Positions 56,401-63,714 of a stretch of 63,714 nt of DNA are shown in pieces (the stretch's first letter is position 1; every line of letters begins with the position of its first letter). The translations under genes and the position numbers were made by a program. Origin of the DNA: Polynucleobacter kasalickyi (GTDB lineage: Bacteria > Pseudomonadota > Gammaproteobacteria > Burkholderiales > Burkholderiaceae); assembly GCF_900176405.1 (NCBI RefSeq), contig NZ_FWXJ01000016.1, forward strand, positions 1 through 63,714, given 5' to 3'. Under the pieces are notes generated by a model. It saw only the letters and a program-made list of their open reading frames with translations. It was not told where the DNA came from and did not search any database.

Positions 56401-59400
56401 TTAACGGCGACCAATGTGACTGCTACAAACGCTACTGCTTTGAGCGCAATTACCTTAGGAGGTAACTTAACATCCGGGGCAGGAATTTATCTGAATGGTA
56501 TTAATTCAGGTACGGCAGTTGTAAATTCATTGGGAGCTTTCAACTTAACCGTTACTAGTGCAGCAACTTTCCCGACAGCGGATGTTGCAGCTATTTCTGT
56601 GATTGCTAACCACAAAACTTCTAATGTGGGTAATCCGGGGATTTCTTCGACAGGTACGGTTGCAATACAGTCGAGTGGTGGAGATTTACTTTTCCAGTCC
56701 AACGGCGATATTTCTCTTACCGGTGCACTAAATTTAGCTGCCAATAACACGAACCATGCTCAGAGTATTAAATACGACACAACAAGTGGTAACGGTGGCA
56801 GTGCAATCACGATTCAATCCATTAGTTCGCAAGGTGCTTCGATTACTGCACCGATTAATGTAAGCATTCTCTCTAATTCCACGATCACGATTAATGGCAG
56901 CATTACTCAAAATGCTCCTGGAACATCAGCGGCCCCTATTAATATTTTGGCTCAGTCCTTTTATACAGCGAATACCTATGCAAATTTTTATGCGTTTGTT
57001 GGTGGTAGCAATAACATTGATGCTGGTAAGAGTCAAAGTGCTCAATTTATTACCCGGGGTGGTTACGTAGTACTTGATGGAACAGGTGGAACTATCAGTG
57101 GTTTGGGCACTCCGGGTATTACCAATACGATGGGCTCCATTCAAAATGGTGTCATGTGGACCCATAATAATTTGCAAATAAATACGACGAATGATGGTTT
57201 GGCCGTGAGTGCATCTACAACAGGTGGTGGTAACGTAATCCTCACTACTAGTAGAAGTACGAATACCATGATTCCAAACAATATGGACTATGGCGCATGG
57301 GAACCAGGTGCAAACCAAGTTATTAATGCCGGCGGCACTTTCACAGCTAATATTCGCGTGATAGGTCCAACGGGTATTGCCTATACACCTGGCGGATTCG
57401 CAACTAGCTCACCAATTAACGCATTGGGTGATATTACCTTAACGACCTTTGGACCTGGCGGTGCTTCTTTATCAACGCCGTCTATTTATGTAACTTCTCC
57501 TTTTACTAGCTATACAGGTAGCGTTAATTTAACAACTTCACTAGTTACTCCGCAACTCAGTATTAAAGTGGGTGCAGCCATCTCAGCAGCTACGGGAGTT
57601 AATTTAACAGCGAGTGGTGGAACGAACATCGGTGTATCTTCAGTTGCTGGTGGAACAATTACGACAACTGGTGGATCAGTCAATATTATTTCTACTAATT
57701 CCACCACCTTGTATGGCGTTTCGATGGGGGCCTTAATTACGGCTCCTAAAGTTGTGATTACTGCAACAAATCCGAACCTTACTGGAGAAGGTATTAGTGT
57801 AACGGGCGGCATTACTATTAGTGCATTAGACGCTGGTTTAGCGAACACTTTTGTAACTGCTGCTGATGCTTTGACATTGACGTCTACGGTTGGTACAAAT
57901 GGAATCGCTGGCGGTATTACTGTCACTACCGGTGCAATTACCAATAATTCAAATGGTGGTAATGTCAGCTACATAACGAATGGTGATATTACTTCTACTG
58001 CTGCTATTAGTTTTGCTACGGCAAATACCACGAATCATGCACAAATAATTACCTACGATACGACTACAGGCAATCTTAATAGCAAAATTACGACAGGTGC
58101 TTTTACCTTTAATTCGACTGGAGCAACGAGTCCAGTTAATTTTATTGAGAAATCAAATGGTTCAGCATTAACGATTGGAGCTACTTCTGTTTCTGGTAGC
58201 ATCTTGGTTGATAATACCAACGCAGGATCAACATTAGCCGCAAATGCCACTACTGGAACTGCAATTACAGTAAATGGTGCATTATCATCCGGTAGTCTGC
58301 TGTTAGGTAGTGATGCAATAGTTTTAAAAGCAATTGCGGGGACTGCAGGTATAGGTATTAATGATGCTGCGGCGACTGATTCTTTAACTGCACCAATTGG
58401 TAATATTAGTCTTACTTCCACAACATCTACTGGTGCTGGCATCACGTATACCAGCCCCATTACAGCAACTTCAGGATCTGTCAGCATTACTGGAACTTCA
58501 ACAACTGGAGCTACGATTGCTGCAACCGGAGCAATTACAGGTTTAGGCATTTCTGTGAACGGCACAGCAACTACTGCTGCAACAATTACTAGTCTTGGTG
58601 CGATGACGGTGAATGGTCTCTATGTTGCAGGCACAAGCGCTACACCAACTTTTATTTCTAATACAACTGGTAGTTATATTGGTACGATTAGTTCATTGCC
58701 AACTTTGACTTCTGCATCAATTGCAGGGGCGAATTCAGGTTTAACAGGAAATATTCAAAGCGCGACTGTTGTTTATGCTATGGCAGGCAACACTGCAACG
58801 AATGCGAACTATTTATTAGGTTGGGGAGCTGCAGCTGCGCCTTTAACTAGAATAGTGCAATTAAATCTGCAACTGATTGGTGGCCAATTAATAGCAACAG
58901 AACTTGCTGCGAGGACGAGTCAGACAGCCTTAACTACTGGCGCTGGTACGAATATTAATACGCTGTGGACTAGTGGGCTTAGTGCTACAACACAATCAAC
59001 TTCTTTAGCAACGGTTGGTTATGGGGTCGCCAATATTGGATTTAATGGCTCACCAGTCTTTACGAATGCAGCGTCAGGAAATATTGTTGTCAATGGAACT
59101 GGTACAGCAGGCGCGAATACAGGCATTACTCAAACTGGTGCCATTACCCAAAATGTGAATGGTGGAAATGTTACTTTCACCTCTAACAATAAAATTGCTC
59201 AATCTGGTGCGATTACATTCGTTGCGAATACGAGTGGTAATTCCTCCGCGATTACCTACGACACAAGAAGTGGCACCTATCTGTCCACGATAGCGAATGG
59301 AGTTATCACTGTTAATGGTTCTAGTACGAGTGCAATCAACTTTGTAGCGCTGAGTAATGGAGCAGCAATTACTGCAACTGCATTAACAATGCCGGGTTAC

Positions 59401-62400
59401 ATTCGCTTAGATAACACTTGCTACAGTTGCACAACGGTAGGAATTTCTGATTTAACTGCTGCGAATGCATCTGCTACAAATGCTACCGCCTTAAGTGCGA
59501 TTACCTTAGCTGGAAATTTAACATCCAATGTAGGAATTTATCTCAATGGTATTAACGCAAGTACAACGGTTGTAAATGCGCTTGGAGCTTTTAACTTGAC
59601 AGTTACTAATGCAGCCTCTTTCCCAACGGCAGATGTTGTAGCAATTTCTGTAATAGGTAATCACAATACAGCTAATGCAGGAAATCCCGGAATCTCTACT
59701 TCGGGCACGATTGCTGTTCAGTCAAGTGGTGGGGATATCTTATTCAAGTCAAATGGAGATATTTCTCAGACTGGTACGATTACTTTAGCTGCAAACAACA
59801 CGGGTAATGCTCAGGCAATTACTTTTGATACCACTTTAGGTAGTCTCAATGCTGCAATTACTACTGGTACGATTACAAATTCTGCCAGTGCAACACCAAG
59901 CAATAATCCAGTGAATTTATTTGAGCTCAGTAGTGGGTCAGCGATAACTTTAGGTACTACCACCATATCTGGTTCTGTTACGCTTGATAATACCTATGGA
60001 GGTACTGGCGGCGTTGGCGGTAGTCCGACAAGTGGATATCTCTTAATCCCAGCTAATGTAAACGCTTCAAATGTTAGTGCGACAGGTCATGCCGCCTATA
60101 TTCCTGCAGGAGTGACTGCGGGGATTATTGCGGGAAGAGCGGTCACGATGAACTTAGTTAGCCGATCTACCGGTGGAACTTTTTATACCAATGGGAGTAT
60201 TCTCTCGTCGCAGCAAGTTAGTGGGTACGGTATCAACATTAATATTTATGCAGCACCTACAACAGGTGGGTTGGCAATGGATGTTAGTGGATTTGGAGTT
60301 ACTCTAACATCTGGTACGGCATCTATTGCTGGGGGCGATATTAATTTTCAGGCAAATTCAACAGGTACCATTACCTCTGGTCAAGGTAATTTGGATATCA
60401 TTGCTTATGGTGGAAATGTTAATTTAGGTAATATTACTACCCCAATTGTAGGCGCTACAAGCGGAATCGTTGGTGTAAATATCACTGTTCCTAATTTAAA
60501 AAATATTACTGCAACGACGGTGGCTGGTGTTGGTGGCAATGTCAATATTTATGTAACTAGTAATGGTACAGGTAGTGCAATTAGAAATAGTGGAACCATT
60601 ACAGCTGATGCAAATGTGGTGATTAACGCACAAAATACAAGCCCAACATCCACCAGCTCTCAAGCAGTTTTATATACAGGACTTATTAAATCCAATAATG
60701 GCAGTATCAATATTCAAGGGACTACTGCAGGAACTGGTGCAGCGGTTTCGCTTGGGGCATTGATGATTTCCGGGGGCAGTGGAAACATTACAGTCACTGG
60801 TAATAATGCTATCGCTGGAGGTAATGTTGGTATTACACAAACCGGAGCAATTACTGACAATAGTATTGGTGGAAATATCTCCTTCATATCCAACAGTATC
60901 ATCAATCAAAGTGGTGCTATCAGTGTTGTCGCTAACAGTAGTGGTCATGACGCCAATATTATTTTTGATACTACGACTGGAACCAAGCTATCTACCATCA
61001 ATCCCGGCGTAGTTACCTTTGGCGCAGGAGCCTCAAATGCTTACATCAATTATGCAAACATCACTGCCGGTGCGGAAATTATTCAAAATGGCGCACTCAA
61101 TGTACCAGGTTCGATCACTCTAGATAACACCTATATCAATGGTGTTCAAGGAGCAATTACAGCCTCCAATGCATGGCAATATGCAACTACTGCCAATAAC
61201 GGTATCTCCATTAGTTCCCCTGGAAATATGACCGCGACCAATGGTATTTATATTCGTGGCGCAGTAGGGGCTGCTACTGCAATTGCACAACCAACAAAGG
61301 CTGCAGTTTTAATTAGTAATGTTACTTTAGCAACCACTGGAACATTTGTAACAGGTACAGATGCGATCAACATTGTTGGTATTATGCCAAGCGCAAATAC
61401 CTCAACCTCTTTGTATGCCATCGGCATTAGTGGGAACGTTGCTATTAATAACAACTCAACTGGTGGTAATACAAATATTATTGCTTACTCAGGACGTTAT
61501 TACGATGCTGTCACCGTAACAAACGGGGCCAATGCTGGTGCAATTTCTCTAACAGCGATTGGTAATATTGCTGATATCGTTACGGTTGCCGGTACATTAT
61601 TTACGCAAAATTCCAATGCTGGTGTGTTTATCGCTACTTCAAATAACGGCAACGTAACACCACCTAAGATTGTGAATAATGGTACTGGCCCTGTAGTGAT
61701 TGAGGCAGGAGCCTATTTTGGTATTACAACAGTGAATTCAGGTGGTGCAATATGTACTGCCATAACAACGAATTGCGGACAAATTACTGCGATTAGCGGT
61801 AACAACATCACTTCTCCAAATGGTAATGTGTATTTGTATGCAGGATCCCCTGGTACAACGGCTGTTACGATGACAACCCCAACTTCTTTGGCTTTTTTGT
61901 CGCCAACCTTGGGTACCCTAAGTCTTGGTAATACCTTGTTTGGCCAAGCTTATGCTGCTGGTAATGTTGCGTCTACTGGATTGCCAATTACTTCACTCGC
62001 GGGGATTAATGCATCCAATGTTGTTGCGGGAACGGGAAAAAGTTCATGGACCACAACATCTGCGAATGGCCCGGTTATTCAATTTAGAACGCAACCAACT
62101 GTAGCAGTAAACGTTTCAGGTCAAATGACTAAGGTGTATGGTGTAGACGACCCACTAAGTACCGCTGGAAATGTAACTACTGCCGGCACCTTGGATTACC
62201 AATTAAATAGCCTATTTGTTAAAAATTCCACAGCAAATCCAGCTTATATTGCAAATGGTGTGAGCGGTTGTACAAATGCTGCAGGTTGTATCAACGTAGC
62301 AGTGAATGGCTTGAATTTTGTGGTGCCATTAAGTGACTTTATCAACACACTGCAATCAACTTCACGAGTTTCCTATGGAACTCTGCTCGGAGAGCAAGTG

Positions 62401-63714
62401 AATGGTACGAGTCCTACTGTCTATACAGGTAGTTATGCTTACACCTTAAGTAGCACTTCTGGAGTTGCGGTTTCTTCTGGTATTTCTCTGAACTCTAACC
62501 TACCCGTAAACGGATCAGTAACAGGTTTAGTAATTACACCAGCTTCATTAACAATTACTGCAAATAACCAAACTACTCAATCAGGTTCAGCTGCTAACCT
62601 TGGAAGTACAAGTTTCACCACTAGTAGTATGGCAACAGTTGTTGATGGGGTAACATTGCCAACCATTAGTGGAGTAACGCTCGCCGCAGCGACATATACA
62701 ACTCCTTACGCAGTTGGAACTTACCCGATTGCCCCAAGTGCAGCAACATTTACAACTGCCGCAGGATCGATTGGCGCATCCAATTACTCAATTACATACA
62801 CAAATGGAACATTGACAGCTGCAGCCGGTAATGTAATTACGATTACAGCAATCAACGATAGTAAGATTTATGGCAATTCATTCACTGCGACGAATGGTTT
62901 AACTTACAACGGAAGTGGAATAGCTACTTTCATCTCTGGCGTTGGATATTTAGTGACTGGTACATTGCCAGTGGGGGATACTTTAACGGGATTAACAATT
63001 ACCAGTTTGGGAGGAGTTGTCAGTGCTAATGTAGGAAACTCTTACGTAATTACACCTTCAAACGCAATTATTACCGGTTCAACACCTGTAACAGTGAATT
63101 ACGTCAATGGACTCATGTCAGTAACTCCGCGTCCAATCACTATTTCTGCTACGGCTATTAATACGACTTATGGTACACAGGTAAATGTTTCGCAAAGCAA
63201 TCCTACTGGTTATTCATTAAGTAGCGGTTCTTTAGCATCAGGAGATACAATTTCAAGCGTTGCTGTTAATTACAATAATGGCATTAGTAATTCTGTAACT
63301 ATTCCATCGAATACGGCAGCAGGTAATTATGTTGGTGCTATTCTTGCTAGTAGTGCTATCGGTACAGGTGGGTTTAATGCAAACAATTACAACATCACTT
63401 ACAACCCTGCTGCATTAACAGTAAATAAAGCTAATTTAACCATTACGGGTAATACAACAACACCAACCTACAACGGTAGTACTCAAACCAATACATATGT
63501 AGTAACTGGTTTAGTGAACGGTGAGACGATTACTGCGACTGGTGCAGCGCAAGCAACCCACGTATCACCAACAGCAACTGCCGATAACTTGGTAGCAGTC
63601 GCTGGCGCAGGTACCTCCCTATCGAACTACAGCATTACGACGACGAATGGCTCCATTCAAGTTACGCCTTTAGCAATTACTGGAACTGCTCAAGTAAACG
63701 GCAAGGTGTATGAC
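50440..63714 (+). CDS. Giant TpsA exoprotein (FHA-type N-terminal domain, beta-helix repeats, YDG/MBG-type repeats; 3' end outside window)
   Basis: The frame is open from the ATG at 50440 to the window edge, 4425 codons without a stop. A signal peptide (residues 1-21/22, no extended ESPR region) precedes the two-partner-secretion domain at about 30-145, with NQNGVVFGKNAEVNVGG as the hallmark. Residues 150-3890 are Gly/Thr/Asn/Ser-rich repeats that should form a long beta-helix, with several internal duplications. From about 3890 on come modules with the motif xKxYG or xYDG (TKVYGVDDP at 3898, DSKIYGNSF at 4140, GKVYD at the end). It should be secreted by the upstream TpsB and act as a surface adhesin or biofilm protein. 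All ten cysteines are in close pairs. Confidence 0.95.
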   Translation, partial: MLHFKLALIISSLFATSSAIAAPLATNALPTGGVLIAGQAVIAQSGNVMNINQSSQNAVINWNSFNVGSSAKVNFNQPNSNSATLNVVNGSSKSMIDGAVNANGQVIFTNQNGVVFGKNAEVNVGGMVATTMNINQDEFMSGNMKQTYSGNVNSSAKVINKGKITGNNINSYIALMAPEVRNEGIITATLSGANAIALVSGQKVTLTFNDQQLVNVYVDASSINSLIQNKRLIQVEGGNIIIAANSAQALRNSVVQNSGTISASGINKEGGVITLVGNKVVQAGIIESNSTTSTGGQINITGNEVNLTSQSQTTATGTTGGGQIFIGKSNNHSSLTQVNAKTVIIDKGAVIDVSASKNGNGGMIQVWSEQVTTVAGALSAKGGLLSGNGGTIDNSSVGKVIYGTGLLVDTTAPKGKIGNWITQITIDQNAASVISNALITTNVTLDATLASCGGFGTCVQSSVPSITFLAGADIFSQNQLTSLSLNAVAGTININNNITAGAVYAVAQAINVNGSINTNGGSSSNIYLAGAMINLLGNINSNGNGNNSGSNNSTSLNLSNANTGNNRRNGQNGLIADNVTYTSSGGTINVISSGDINVGSNSYISANGINGGTINIVSTSGNVNNNGIIDSIGKVNNGGNVAIVGKTQTDIIGALISSEGLSQGGVINLGQINNLSNGSTLAPPATAPPSLIVFVNNAVVTAVDSNNSITSSIIKINSQSAINSPNGKIVVFGNQIQINHSSITTTNGSIAIGRQAFAKGALSSSTFIFNSNLTGTNVETSGEALSISGVNVHASGEWLLDPTNVTISAATTTGGVAATGSNYNANIAAFAAQAGVSNINTADIQNAINAGTSVTISATGTITQSAALTFANSTAPATLTIDNTSGTAQNISLAAITTTGTATTSLVVKASGTISATGAITASGTGPLNVSMQSFYNSNAAGSGSGANIYIVGNITTKGGFIALDGTGGSISAVGVITKGTIVNGTVALGSGGVVFNTTSTATTSVSSNTTGGNFAVTSSNSLVPSFGPNGAWYIGGSVDINTYATGTALWGGFVTNLYSANSPIAAVGNLNITASNSSGSTTSGRGIIDITSTLTSYAGSVNLTSTGTGSSTAPGVNGAAAISGATGVNIINNNLVGTGVINTGTITSSSGPVTINSNSTSTGVAVNQSGNISAGAGVTITGTSATATTVVNLGSATITNTTGNIAITGNDSAAGSNTGISSTGAINQSANGGTILFTSNNIINQTGAITLAANTSGTISSVTYDTTSGNKSSAITTGALTLTGGMSASNTAINYTVITSGAPITVGAVTVPGYILLDNTYGGASPVSGGVTQANATTGTAVTVGGALTSGAYAGGNAITINAIAGTAGVGINDSLTTNNLTAIVGNISLNSTTSTGAGITYASPMTATSGSVSITGTSTTGATIVATGAITGLGISVNGTATTAATITSLGAMTVNGLYVAGTNAAPSFISNTNGTYIGTIATLPTLTSAAIAGTNAGLTGNIQSATVVYAMAGNTATNANYLLGWGAAAAPLTRIVQLNLQLVGGQLIATELAAKTSVTALTTGAGTNINTLWTGGTVATTQSTSLATAGYGIANIGFSGSPVFTNSASGDIVVNGTGTAGGNTGITQTGAITQNASGGNITFTSNNKIAQAGAITLVANTSGTSSAITYDTTSGNQNSTIATGALSLGAGTSSSAINYVVKSSGSALNIAATSVPGSILVDNTNNGVTLAANATTGTAITVSGALTSGSLAGANAITLKAIAGTAGIGINDAAATDNLTASVGNISLISTTSTGAGITYSSPITATSGNVILTGTSTTGATIATTGLITANSITVTGNATTAATVVSLGAMTINAGGGDISVTGNDSTAGANNGITQTGAITDNASGGNISFISNNKIAQSGAIALVANASGTAANVTYDTTSGNYLSILANGAISITGSSTSPINFIAKTNGAAISSTAITMPGYIRIDNTCYGCTTAGVSDLTATNVTATNATALSAITLGGNLTSGAGIYLNGINSGTAVVNSLGAFNLTVTSAATFPTADVAAISVIANHKTSNVGNPGISSTGTVAIQSSGGDLLFQSNGDISLTGALNLAANNTNHAQSIKYDTTSGNGGSAITIQSISSQGASITAPINVSILSNSTITINGSITQNAPGTSAAPINILAQSFYTANTYANFYAFVGGSNNIDAGKSQSAQFITRGGYVVLDGTGGTISGLGTPGITNTMGSIQNGVMWTHNNLQINTTNDGLAVSASTTGGGNVILTTSRSTNTMIPNNMDYGAWEPGANQVINAGGTFTANIRVIGPTGIAYTPGGFATSSPINALGDITLTTFGPGGASLSTPSIYVTSPFTSYTGSVNLTTSLVTPQLSIKVGAAISAATGVNLTASGGTNIGVSSVAGGTITTTGGSVNIISTNSTTLYGVSMGALITAPKVVITATNPNLTGEGISVTGGITISALDAGLANTFVTAADALTLTSTVGTNGIAGGITVTTGAITNNSNGGNVSYITNGDITSTAAISFATANTTNHAQIITYDTTTGNLNSKITTGAFTFNSTGATSPVNFIEKSNGSALTIGATSVSGSILVDNTNAGSTLAANATTGTAITVNGALSSGSLLLGSDAIVLKAIAGTAGIGINDAAATDSLTAPIGNISLTSTTSTGAGITYTSPITATSGSVSITGTSTTGATIAATGAITGLGISVNGTATTAATITSLGAMTVNGLYVAGTSATPTFISNTTGSYIGTISSLPTLTSASIAGANSGLTGNIQSATVVYAMAGNTATNANYLLGWGAAAAPLTRIVQLNLQLIGGQLIATELAARTSQTALTTGAGTNINTLWTSGLSATTQSTSLATVGYGVANIGFNGSPVFTNAASGNIVVNGTGTAGANTGITQTGAITQNVNGGNVTFTSNNKIAQSGAITFVANTSGNSSAITYDTRSGTYLSTIANGVITVNGSSTSAINFVALSNGAAITATALTMPGYIRLDNTCYSCTTVGISDLTAANASATNATALSAITLAGNLTSNVGIYLNGINASTTVVNALGAFNLTVTNAASFPTADVVAISVIGNHNTANAGNPGISTSGTIAVQSSGGDILFKSNGDISQTGTITLAANNTGNAQAITFDTTLGSLNAAITTGTITNSASATPSNNPVNLFELSSGSAITLGTTTISGSVTLDNTYGGTGGVGGSPTSGYLLIPANVNASNVSATGHAAYIPAGVTAGIIAGRAVTMNLVSRSTGGTFYTNGSILSSQQVSGYGININIYAAPTTGGLAMDVSGFGVTLTSGTASIAGGDINFQANSTGTITSGQGNLDIIAYGGNVNLGNITTPIVGATSGIVGVNITVPNLKNITATTVAGVGGNVNIYVTSNGTGSAIRNSGTITADANVVINAQNTSPTSTSSQAVLYTGLIKSNNGSINIQGTTAGTGAAVSLGALMISGGSGNITVTGNNAIAGGNVGITQTGAITDNSIGGNISFISNSIINQSGAISVVANSSGHDANIIFDTTTGTKLSTINPGVVTFGAGASNAYINYANITAGAEIIQNGALNVPGSITLDNTYINGVQGAITASNAWQYATTANNGISISSPGNMTATNGIYIRGAVGAATAIAQPTKAAVLISNVTLATTGTFVTGTDAINIVGIMPSANTSTSLYAIGISGNVAINNNSTGGNTNIIAYSGRYYDAVTVTNGANAGAISLTAIGNIADIVTVAGTLFTQNSNAGVFIATSNNGNVTPPKIVNNGTGPVVIEAGAYFGITTVNSGGAICTAITTNCGQITAISGNNITSPNGNVYLYAGSPGTTAVTMTTPTSLAFLSPTLGTLSLGNTLFGQAYAAGNVASTGLPITSLAGINASNVVAGTGKSSWTTTSANGPVIQFRTQPTVAVNVSGQMTKVYGVDDPLSTAGNVTTAGTLDYQLNSLFVKNSTANPAYIANGVSGCTNAAGCINVAVNGLNFVVPLSDFINTLQSTSRVSYGTLLGEQVNGTSPTVYTGSYAYTLSSTSGVAVSSGISLNSNLPVNGSVTGLVITPASLTITANNQTTQSGSAANLGSTSFTTSSMATVVDGVTLPTISGVTLAAATYTTPYAVGTYPIAPSAATFTTAAGSIGASNYSITYTNGTLTAAAGNVITITAINDSKIYGNSFTATNGLTYNGSGIATFISGVGYLVTGTLPVGDTLTGLTITSLGGVVSANVGNSYVITPSNAIITGSTPVTVNYVNGLMSVTPRPITISATAINTTYGTQVNVSQSNPTGYSLSSGSLASGDTISSVAVNYNNGISNSVTIPSNTAAGNYVGAILASSAIGTGGFNANNYNITYNPAALTVNKANLTITGNTTTPTYNGSTQTNTYVVTGLVNGETITATGAAQATHVSPTATADNLVAVAGAGTSLSNYSITTTNGSIQVTPLAITGTAQVNGKVYD
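54530..55450 (+). repeat. Long internal repeat of tpsA, copy 1
   Basis: The first copy of a block of about 300 residues that recurs at 58328-59260. Shared landmarks include NATTAAT-type and AGTAG..GIND segments, GLGISVNGTATTAAT, and GWGAAAAPLTRIVQLNLQL. A third, shorter version of its first part lies at about 55727-56010. Confidence 0.8.
56225..56760 (+). repeat. CxxC-containing internal repeat of tpsA, copy 1
   Basis: A block including YLS.LANG, MPGYIRIDNTCYGC and YLNGIN, which recurs at 59266-59812 (there MPGYIRLDNTCYSC). In the first copy it is separated from the preceding long repeat by about 770 bp that the second copy lacks. Confidence 0.75.
58328..59260 (+). repeat. Long internal repeat of tpsA, copy 2
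   Basis: Second copy of the block at 54530-55450. Over 54661-54833 versus 58462-58634 the DNA differs at only about four positions, most of them silent. Further on the copies differ much more. Confidence 0.8.
59266..59812 (+). repeat. CxxC-containing internal repeat of tpsA, copy 2
   Basis: Second copy of the block at 56225-56760, placed directly after the long repeat, so the intervening segment found in copy 1 has been lost or never existed here. Confidence 0.75.

Noticed and set aside
51642..61454. Many minus-strand and other-frame ORFs inside tpsA, some hydrophobic
   Set aside because: They are mirror frames of a repetitive Thr/Ala/Asn/Gly-rich coding sequence and carry no independent signals.

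Overview
The window is AT-rich bacterial DNA, most likely chromosomal and from a betaproteobacterium of the order Burkholderiales. A Polynucleobacter-like organism is my best guess. The reasons are six Bug/TctC-type periplasmic receptors without their membrane partners, a monomeric NADP isocitrate dehydrogenase, hydantoinase/oxoprolinase genes, and a two-partner-secretion giant exoprotein with a YDG/MBG-type tail. The organism assignment is inference.

Positions 1-2980 are an accessory, scarred region. The minus strand carries a compact selenocysteine (Sec) cassette: a tRNA-Sec-like gene with a UCA anticodon (1706-1801), a thioredoxin (1335-1679), an AhpD-like protein whose frame contains TGA in a CxxU motif followed by a good bacterial SECIS hairpin (708-1325), and a paralogue in which both redox positions are replaced (178-708). 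Around it lie two degenerate copies of a 65-bp sequence, a decayed relBE toxin-antitoxin pair and a 3' fragment of a tRNA-Met. This cassette is the strongest candidate for an unusual system in the window.

Positions 2981-20055 carry metabolic and redox genes: a cupin, a branched-chain-type ABC solute receptor, a zinc alcohol dehydrogenase without the usual catalytic cysteine, a tandem OsmC protein, a peroxiredoxin-like protein, an esterase, isocitrate dehydrogenase, a cysteine-dioxygenase-like cupin next to a four-domain rhodanese, and a HyuA-HyuB-Bug operon.

Positions 20056-31300 mix intact catabolic genes (VOC protein, quinone oxidoreductase, two Bug receptors, amino-acid-synthesis-family protein, NMT1-type receptor, maleylacetoacetate isomerase, MscS channel with a cyclic-nucleotide domain, cupin and hydrolase) with gene relics (GntR/FCD, FAH, TnpB, TRAP DctP, HD-GYP).

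Positions 31400-47740 hold a PAS-GGDEF diguanylate cyclase, CocE-type hydrolase, three more Bug receptors, MFS and EamA transporters, an aminotransferase, a TauD-type dioxygenase with an enolase-superfamily enzyme, and a LacI-controlled operon of a HisD-like dehydrogenase and an SDR. A LacI-type palindrome lies in front of that operon.

Positions 48141-63714 hold a two-partner secretion system: a TpsB outer-membrane pore and a TpsA exoprotein that stays open for 4425 codons to the window end. It has an FHA-type N-terminal secretion domain, thousands of residues of beta-helix-like repeats with recent internal duplications, and YDG/MBG-type repeats at the end.
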